Shown here piece by piece: positions 16,232-21,938 of a stretch of 21,938 bases of DNA. The stretch lies in the NCBI GenBank assembly GCA_027483745.1, contig JAIXTZ010000087.1, forward strand, positions 1 to 21,938, read 5' to 3'. Position numbers and translations under genes: made by a program. Numbering within the stretch: the stretch's first letter is position 1; the number at the start of each line of letters is the position of its first letter. The DNA comes from Lysobacteraceae bacterium (lineage in GTDB: Bacteria; Pseudomonadota; Gammaproteobacteria; Xanthomonadales; Xanthomonadaceae). The notes under the pieces were generated by a model. That model ran no database searches. It saw only the letters and a list, made by a program, of their open reading frames with translations, and had not been told where the DNA came from.

Positions 16232-17635
16232 TCAGGCCACCACGCGATAGCAGGGCTTGTATTCGCCCGACATCTTCATGCGGCGCTGTTCGACGAAGGC
16301 GCGCAGCAGGTCGTCAAGGCTGGCCATGATGGCCTTGTCGCCGTGGATCTCGAACGGACCATGCTGCTCGATGCGGCGCATGCCGGGCTCCTTCACGTTG
16401 CCGGCGACGATGCCGGAGAAGGCGCGGCGGAGGTCGGCAGCAAGCTCGTGCACGGGGCGGCCGAAGTGCAGGTCGAGGGCGGCCATCGCCGCGTGGTCCG
16501 GATCGAAAGGCTGCTGGAACGCGAACGGGATCTTCAGCGACCAATGGAAGAAGAAGGCGTCGCGGTTGGCGATGCGGTGTTCGCGCACGCGCTTCATGCC
16601 GTCCTTCATCGTCTTGGCGACCGCCACGGGGTCGTCGACGATGATGGTGTAGTGCTTCGCCGCCTCGTCACCGAGGGTTAGGCGGATGAAGCGGTCGATC
16701 TGCTCGAAGTAGGCGGCCGAGGCCTTCGGGCCGGTGAACACCAGCGGGAACGGCACGCCGGCGTTGTCCGGGTGCAGCAGGATGCCGAGCAGGTAGAGGA
16801 TCTCCTCCGCGGTGCCGACGCCGCCCGGGAAGACGATGATGCCGTGGCCGAGGCGGACGAAGCCTTCGAGGCGCTTCTCGATGTCCGGCATAATCACCAG
16901 CTGGTTGACGATCGGGTTCGGCGACTCCGCCGCGATGATCCCCGGCTCGGTCATGCCGATGTAGCGCGGATTGCGCTGGCGCTGCTTGGCATGCGCGATG
17001 GTGGCGCCCTTCATCGGGCCCTTCATCGCGCCCGGGCCACAGCCGGTGCAAATGTCGAGGCCGCGCAGGCCGAGCTCGTAGCCGACCTTCTTCGTGTAGA
17101 GGTATTCGTCGCGACCGATCGAATGGCCGCCCCAGCAGACCACGAGGTTCGGGTCTTGGTGCGGGCGCATCGCCCGCGCATTGCGCAGGATCTCGAACAC
17201 TGCGCTCGTGAGGCCTTCGGAGGTCTCGAGGTCGAACTGGCCGCTCTGCACTTCGATGGCGGTGTAGGCGATGTCGCGCACGACGGCGAACAGCAGGTCG
17301 GCGACGCCGCGGATCAGCTCGCCGTCGACGAAGGCGATGGCCGGCGCGTTCTTCAGTTCAAGTCGGATGCCGCGGTCCATCTGCTGGACCTCGATGTCGA
17401 AGTCCGGGTAACGGGCCGAGGCGGCGCGGGGGTCGTCGGAATCAGAGCCGACGGTCAGCACGGCCAAAGCACAGCGGCGCAGGGTGTCGCGCAATCCGCC
17501 GGCCTGGGTGGCGTCGGTGAGGCGCGCGATCTCGGCGCGCGACAGGATGTCGAGGCCGCCACGCGGGCTGATGCGGGCGTTGACGGTGGGCAGAGGGGCG
17601 TAGGTGTCGCTCATCGGGTGATCGGTCGTCTTCAT
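16232..17635 (-). CDS. ppnN: Pyrimidine/purine nucleotide 5'-monophosphate nucleosidase (LOG family)
   Basis: Cytosolic enzyme that splits the N-glycosidic bond of nucleoside 5'-monophosphates, releasing the base and ribose 5-phosphate; the E. coli enzyme is activated by (p)ppGpp. The 467 residues compare with 454 in E. coli. The PpnN-specific N-terminal domain is present (ISPRGGLDILSRAEI, YPDFDIEVQQMDRGIRLEL). The Rossmann-like LOG core has GCGPGAMKGPMKGA (198-211) and the catalytic PGGVGTAEE (270-278). The PpnN-type C-terminal domain follows. Two in-frame starts are possible, ATG at 17635 and ATG at 17614 (MSDTYAPL). Neither has a clear ribosome site, and the longer is given. The gene begins 55 bases after dnaE2 on the same strand; no terminator is visible between, so readthrough is possible. 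Confidence 0.95.
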   Translation of the reverse strand: MKTTDHPMSDTYAPLPTVNARISPRGGLDILSRAEIARLTDATQAGGLRDTLRRCALAVLTVGSDSDDPRAASARYPDFDIEVQQMDRGIRLELKNAPAIAFVDGELIRGVADLLFAVVRDIAYTAIEVQSGQFDLETSEGLTSAVFEILRNARAMRPHQDPNLVVCWGGHSIGRDEYLYTKKVGYELGLRGLDICTGCGPGAMKGPMKGATIAHAKQRQRNPRYIGMTEPGIIAAESPNPIVNQLVIMPDIEKRLEGFVRLGHGIIVFPGGVGTAEEILYLLGILLHPDNAGVPFPLVFTGPKASAAYFEQIDRFIRLTLGDEAAKHYTIIVDDPVAVAKTMKDGMKRVREHRIANRDAFFFHWSLKIPFAFQQPFDPDHAAMAALDLHFGRPVHELAADLRRAFSGIVAGNVKEPGMRRIEQHGPFEIHGDKAIMASLDDLLRAFVEQRRMKMSGEYKPCYRVVA

Positions 17636-17690
17636 TGGACCGCCGACTCTAGCAGCCCCCGGGGAACAGGGATGAGTACTGGAAACCGGC

Positions 17691-20600
17691 CTAGCGGAAG
17701 CTGCGGTGCTCGACCACCAGCGGCTTGCCCTCGAGCGTGGCGAGCAGATGGTCGAGCGGCTCCACGTGCTCGACGATCAGATGCGTGACGCCCTCGTGCG
17801 CTTCCCAGCGTCCGCGGGCCCCGAGCAGCTGCGATTCGACGATGGCTCGGCGGTAGCGTTCGACCACCGCCCGCCAGCAGATCAGGTTGGTGAGGCCGTG
17901 CTCGTCCTCGAGCGTGAGGAACCAGGTGCCGTTCGCCGTCTGCGGACGCTGCCGCAGGGTGACGAGGCCGGCGGTGCGCGTGCGGCGTGGTGCTTCGAGA
18001 CGATGCAGGGAGCGATGGTCGAGGTAACCTCGGGGCCGGAGTTGCGGGCGCAACAGGGCCATCGGATGCGCGTTGAGCGTGAGCCCGGTGCTGGCGTAAT
18101 CGGCGAGCGTGGTCTCGCTGGCCATGGGTGGGCGGATCACCAGCCGGCCTTCGTCGGCGGCGGGCAATTCGGCGAACAGCGGCAAGGTGCCCGCCTCCAC
18201 CCCGGCCATGGCCCAACGGGCGCGATGGCGATGGCCGCTGAGCCCGCGCAGCGCATCGGCCTCGGCCAGCGCGGCGCGGGCGCGCTCGTCGAGATCGGCA
18301 CGCCGGCACAGGTCCTCGATGTCGCGGAACGGTGCCCGGGCGCGAGCAGCGACCACGCGTTCGGCCGCCTCGCGCGACAGCGAGCCAACCTCGCGCAGGC
18401 CGAGGCGGATCGCGGGTTGCGGCAACGGCGCCCTACCCTGCGCCTCGATCGGTTCGAGAGAGGACTCGACCCCGCTGAAGCGCACGTCCACCGGATGCAC
18501 CGCGATGCCGTGGCGCCGCGCGTCCTGCACGATCTGCGCGGTGGTGTAGAAGCCCAGCGGCTGCGCGTTCAACAGCGCGCAGGCGAAGGCCGCGGGCTCG
18601 TGGCATTTCAGCCAGCAGCTCGCATAGGTGAGCAGGGCGAAGCTGGCGGCGTGCGATTCCGGGAAGCCGTAGCTGCCGAAGCCCTTCACCTGTTCGAAGA
18701 TCTGTTCGGCGAAATCGGCCGGGTAGCCACGCTCGGCCATACCGGCGAGCAGGCGCTGGCGATGATGCTCGAGGCCGCCGCGGCGCTTCCACGCCGCCAT
18801 CGAGCGGCGGAGTTCGTCAGCCTCCCCGGCCGAATAGCCGGCGGCGACCATCGCAATCTCCATCACCTGCTCCTGGAACAGCGGCACGCCCAACGTCCTT
18901 TCGAGAACGCCTTTGAGGGCTTGCGATGGATAGTCCACCTTGTCGATGCTCTGCCGGCGCCGCAGGTAGGGATGCACCATGCCGCCCTGGATCGGCCCGG
19001 GCCGGACGATGGCGACTTCGATGACGAGGTCGTAGAAGGTGCGCGGCTTCAGGCGCGGCAGCATGGTCATCTGCGCGCGCGATTCGATCTGGAACACGCC
19101 CAGCGTGTCGGCGCGCTGGATCATCGCGTAGGTTTTTTCGTCCTCGGCAGGAATCGTCGCCAGTTCGAGGTGGCGCCGGCCGCTGTCGCGCAGCAGGTCG
19201 AGGCAGCGGCGGATGGCGCTCAGCATGCCCAGCGCCAGCACGTCGACCTTCAGCAGCCCGAGGGTCTCCAGATCATCCTTGTCCCATTGGATGATGGTGC
19301 GATCGGGCATCGCGGCGTTCTCGACCGGCACCAGGCGCGAGAGCGGCGCATCGCTGATGACGAAGCCACCGACGTGCTGCGACAGGTGGCGCGGGTGGTC
19401 GAGCAGTTCGTGGGCGAGCATCAGCACCTTGGCCAGCAGCCGGCCCTCGGGATCGAGGCCGCGCTCGCGGCATCGGGCCTTCCACAGTTCGAAATCCTCG
19501 GCATGGCCGACCGCGGCGGAGAGCTCGGCGAGCTGGTCCTCGGGCAGGCCCATCACCCGGCCGACGTCGCGCAGCGCGCTCTTCGGCCCATAGGTGATGA
19601 CCGTCGCGGCCAACGCCGCGCGCTCTCGGCCGTACTTCGCATAGACGTACTGGATGACCTCCTCGCGGCGCTCGTGCTCGAAGTCGACATCGATGTCCGG
19701 CGGCTCGTCGCGCTCCTTCGACAGGAAGCGTCCGAACAGCAGGTTGGCGCGCGCAGGATCGACCGCGGTGATGCCGAGCGCGTAGCAGACCGCCGAATTC
19801 GCCGCCGAGCCACGGCCCTGGCAGAGGATGCCGCGCGAGCGGGCGAACACCACGAGGTCGTGCACGGTGAGGAAGAAGGCCTCGTACTTCAGCTCGGCGA
19901 TCAACGCCAGTTCGGCCTCGATCTGCGTGCGCACTTTCTCCGGCAGGCCGTCCGGCCAGCGCAGCGCGGCACCGTCCCAAGTGAGCGTGGCCAACCAGCT
20001 CGACGGTGTCTCGGCTTCGGGCACCAGCTCACAGGGGTAGTCGTACTTCAAGTCACGCAAGCGGAAACAGCAGCGCGCGGCGATGGCGACGCTTTCCTCC
20101 AGCCACGCCCGCGGGAAGATCGCCGCCAGCGCCTGCCGCGTGCGCAGGTGGCGCTCGCCGTTCGGGAACAGGCGGCGCCCGGCCTCGCGCAGCGTGACGC
20201 GGTGGCGCAGCGCGCAGAGCACGTCCTGCAGGCCGCGACGACGGCGCAGGTGCATGTGCACGTCGCCGCAGGCGACCACGGGCAGGCCGGTGCGCGCGGC
20301 CAATGCGGCGATCGCCTCGCGGCGGGCGTCGTCGTCCGGGCCGCGGTGCAACTGCGCGCCCAACCAGAGGCGGCCGGGGAACAACCGGCCCAACCATGTG
20401 CTCGCGCCCGACGCCGCATGAAGCGCCGCCAGCGCGGGCGCGGAGTGCGTATCTGTCGGCGCATCATCGCGAGACGACAGGCCAAGGCCCAATTCACCCG
20501 GCGTCGGCAACCACAGCGCCAGCACGCCGTGGTCGCCTTCGCCCATACCCTCGTCGAACGCGGCCTCGACATCGGCGCGGTGCAACGCGTAACTGCCCTT

Positions 20601-20942
20601 CGCCTCGCGCCGCCGCGCGGTGGTGATCAGCGCGGAAAGCCGCTCGTAGCCACGCGTGGATTCGACCAGCAGCACCAGCGCCGGCCCGTCGGCGAGCTGC
20701 ACTTCGGTGCCGCAGACCAGCGGCAGGCCCGTGGCCTCGCTGGCCTCCAGCCCGCGCACGAGGCCGGCGAAGCTGCATTCGTCGGTGATGGCCAAAGCGC
20801 GGTAGCCCAGCGCTTTCGCGCGCTCGAACAGTTCCAAGGCCGTGGACGCCCCGCGCTGGAACGAGAACGCCGAGAGGCAGTGCAGTTCGGCGTAGTCGGT
20901 AAGCGCGGCCTTCGTCGCGCGGCCCTCAGGCGAACCAGCCAT
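17691..20942 (-). CDS. dnaE2: Error-prone DNA polymerase DnaE2 (ImuC)
   Basis: C-family polymerase of the damage-induced ImuA/ImuB/DnaE2 mutasome, which copies past lesions and causes SOS mutagenesis. The 1083 residues match the family. Order: PHP domain ([17 protein letters not shown] at 17-33; [10 protein letters not shown]); palm with [15 protein letters not shown] (376-390), [12 protein letters not shown] (catalytic Asp416 and Asp418) and KVDVLALG (Asp567); the [10 protein letters not shown] finger region; a helix-hairpin-helix region near [12 protein letters not shown]; and a C-terminal OB fold ([20 protein letters not shown]). The start MAGSPEGRA lies 17 bases inside the end of imuB, so the genes overlap and are co-translated. 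Upstream open frame in the same phase is antisense-like and not DnaE2. Expression is probably LexA-controlled from a promoter beyond the window. Confidence 0.97.
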   Translation of the reverse strand: MAGSPEGRATKAALTDYAELHCLSAFSFQRGASTALELFERAKALGYRALAITDECSFAGLVRGLEASEATGLPLVCGTEVQLADGPALVLLVESTRGYERLSALITTARRREAKGSYALHRADVEAAFDEGMGEGDHGVLALWLPTPGELGLGLSSRDDAPTDTHSAPALAALHAASGASTWLGRLFPGRLWLGAQLHRGPDDDARREAIAALAARTGLPVVACGDVHMHLRRRRGLQDVLCALRHRVTLREAGRRLFPNGERHLRTRQALAAIFPRAWLEESVAIAARCCFRLRDLKYDYPCELVPEAETPSSWLATLTWDGAALRWPDGLPEKVRTQIEAELALIAELKYEAFFLTVHDLVVFARSRGILCQGRGSAANSAVCYALGITAVDPARANLLFGRFLSKERDEPPDIDVDFEHERREEVIQYVYAKYGRERAALAATVITYGPKSALRDVGRVMGLPEDQLAELSAAVGHAEDFELWKARCRERGLDPEGRLLAKVLMLAHELLDHPRHLSQHVGGFVISDAPLSRLVPVENAAMPDRTIIQWDKDDLETLGLLKVDVLALGMLSAIRRCLDLLRDSGRRHLELATIPAEDEKTYAMIQRADTLGVFQIESRAQMTMLPRLKPRTFYDLVIEVAIVRPGPIQGGMVHPYLRRRQSIDKVDYPSQALKGVLERTLGVPLFQEQVMEIAMVAAGYSAGEADELRRSMAAWKRRGGLEHHRQRLLAGMAERGYPADFAEQIFEQVKGFGSYGFPESHAASFALLTYASCWLKCHEPAAFACALLNAQPLGFYTTAQIVQDARRHGIAVHPVDVRFSGVESSLEPIEAQGRAPLPQPAIRLGLREVGSLSREAAERVVAARARAPFRDIEDLCRRADLDERARAALAEADALRGLSGHRHRARWAMAGVEAGTLPLFAELPAADEGRLVIRPPMASETTLADYASTGLTLNAHPMALLRPQLRPRGYLDHRSLHRLEAPRRTRTAGLVTLRQRPQTANGTWFLTLEDEHGLTNLICWRAVVERYRRAIVESQLLGARGRWEAHEGVTHLIVEHVEPLDHLLATLEGKPLVVEHRSFR

Positions 20943-21938
20943 GCAGCCACCACGGCCCACCCTCGCCGCCCACCGGCCGGAAGGCCCAGGCCTCCTGCCC
21001 ACCGCGGGTGCGCAGGCGGTAGTAATCGCGGCGTACGGGCTCGTCGTCCCACCACGCGGTCTCGATGCGCTCCGGGCCGGCCAGCACCGCCTCCACCACC
21101 TCGCGCAGCACGATCGGGGGGTCGATGAGCCACAGCGGCCGCGGCCCCTCGGCCAGCGCTGGCAGGCGGGTGCGCGGCGTGTCGACCCAGCACCACGCGG
21201 CTTCCGGGCGATGCGTGTCGACCACGGCCAGGGCCTGCACGGCAGCATCGCCGAGCCGCGCGCGCAGGCGGCTGTCGAGCAGGCCGGCATCGCCGCTGCG
21301 CGTTCGTGCATCGAACAGATCGCGATGCTCGGGATGGAAGCCGGGCAGGTCGTCCGCCTCGAGGCCAAGACTCACCGCCGGCGCCGGCAAGCGCGCGCCA
21401 TCCAGCTTCAGGCGCGCGAGGTCGAACAGCCGCGCGGCATCGCGTTCCGGCGCGGCCAGCCGCACCTCGAGGCGCGTCGGGGCGACGCCGTCCTCGTGGC
21501 CGAACACCAAGCGGAAGCCCGGCACGCCACCGTCGCGCTGCACGAGGAACAGCGCGAACTCCTGCAGCAGGCGGCGCAGCGGAAAGACCAGCACCGTTGC
21601 ATCGGCGAGCGGGTGGTCGAAATCGAGACGCGCGGCATAACGCGTGGGCGGCTCGTACAGGGGCAGCGGATCGGGCGCGCGGCCGACGAGGCGGTCGAGC
21701 CGATCGAGCACCGACGGGCCGATGCGCTTCGCCAGCGCGGCGCGCGGCAGGGCCAGCACATCGCCCAAGCGCTTGAAGCCGCTGCGTTCGAGCAGGCGCA
21801 AGGCGTCGTCGGGCAGGCCGGCCAAACCCAGCGGAAGGCGCGCCAGCAGGCGCTGCAACTGGGTGGCATCGGCCACGGCGAGGCCGTCGTGCGCCCGCGC
21901 CAACCCGCGCGCGGCCAGCGGCGTGGGGGCGCAGGCAA
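20926..21938 (-). CDS. imuB: Mutasome protein ImuB (Y-family-like), N-terminus cut by window edge
   Basis: The frame stays open to the window edge; 337 C-terminal codons are present. ImuB is a Y-family polymerase relative, usually without catalytic residues, that bridges DnaE2, ImuA and the beta clamp. Visible here: the end of the palm ([18 protein letters not shown]), a thumb/helix-hairpin-helix stretch ([36 protein letters not shown]), the little-finger-like domain ([25 protein letters not shown]), and a C-terminal tail ending [11 protein letters not shown]. The stop overlaps the dnaE2 start by 17 bases. A degenerate clamp-like motif EHRDLF occurs at 21313-21330. The catalytic region cannot be checked because it is outside the window. 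Called from sequence type and its dnaE2 partner. Confidence 0.92.
   Translation of the reverse strand, partial: ACAPTPLAARGLARAHDGLAVADATQLQRLLARLPLGLAGLPDDALRLLERSGFKRLGDVLALPRAALAKRIGPSVLDRLDRLVGRAPDPLPLYEPPTRYAARLDFDHPLADATVLVFPLRRLLQEFALFLVQRDGGVPGFRLVFGHEDGVAPTRLEVRLAAPERDAARLFDLARLKLDGARLPAPAVSLGLEADDLPGFHPEHRDLFDARTRSGDAGLLDSRLRARLGDAAVQALAVVDTHRPEAAWCWVDTPRTRLPALAEGPRPLWLIDPPIVLREVVEAVLAGPERIETAWWDDEPVRRDYYRLRTRGGQEAWAFRPVGGEGGPWWLHGWFA

Noticed and set aside
17706..21128. 1140-codon plus-strand open frame antisense to dnaE2
   Set aside because: A GC-skew artefact with His/Gln/Arg-rich sequence; dnaE2 on the other strand is certain.
4656..21938. A functional repair-and-competence island linking uvrB, fimT, the pil operon and imuB-dnaE2
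   Set aside because: The genes are common chromosomal neighbours on separate transcription units with tRNAs and terminators between them; closeness alone does not support a joint system.
1..21938. Mobile elements, CRISPR arrays or tRNA-associated integration sites
   Set aside because: No transposase or integrase, no regularly spaced direct repeats, and no duplicated 3' tRNA fragment seen next to tRNA-Val or tRNA-Asn.

Overview
The window is high-GC DNA, clearly above 60% by eye. It comes from a gammaproteobacterium, most likely of the Lysobacteraceae/Xanthomonadaceae (Lysobacter, Luteimonas or Xanthomonas-like). The gene orders thrS-infC-rpmI-rplT-pheS, fimU-pilV-pilW-pilX-pilY1-pilE and imuB-dnaE2, together with the protein sequences, point there. 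The genus cannot be fixed from the sequence alone. Almost everything is on the minus strand; one pilin-like gene is on the plus strand. Genes cover nearly the whole window, and no gap exceeds 300 bases.

Region 1 (1-4564, minus) is the translation cluster. In transcription order it holds tRNA-Val(GAC), thrS, infC, rpmI, rplT and a 3'-truncated pheS. Its regulatory layout is the most informative part. A strong intrinsic terminator lies only about 31 bases before thrS. A second terminator lies between infC and rpmI and is overlapped by a good sigma70-type promoter. A third lies between rplT and pheS. infC must begin at a non-canonical ATC codon.

Region 2 (4598-7526) holds the tRNA-Val promoter, uvrB (nucleotide excision repair, minus), a divergent plus-strand fimT, a terminator that faces both ways, and tRNA-Asn(GTT) with a clear promoter. 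FimT carries the C-terminal GRxR motif linked to DNA uptake.

Region 3 (7552-16019, minus) is a complete minor-pilin and tip-adhesin operon of the type IV pilus: fimU-pilV-pilW-pilX-pilY1-pilE, tightly packed. PilY1 is very large (1718 residues). It has an internal PA14-like insertion, three calcium-loop-like motifs, an RGD tripeptide and a cysteine-rich C-terminal tail. FimU, PilV, PilW and PilX would form the priming tip complex that carries PilY1.

Region 4 (16020-21938, minus) holds a 212-base hairpin-rich gap, ppnN (nucleotide 5'-monophosphate nucleosidase), dnaE2 and the C-terminal part of imuB. The last two form the ImuB/DnaE2 error-prone translesion mutasome. imuA and the LexA-controlled promoter, if present, lie beyond the window.

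I found no mobile element, CRISPR array or clearly new multi-gene system. The best leads are the PA14-like insertion in PilY1, the separate FimT, and the attenuator and promoter architecture of the thrS-pheS cluster.
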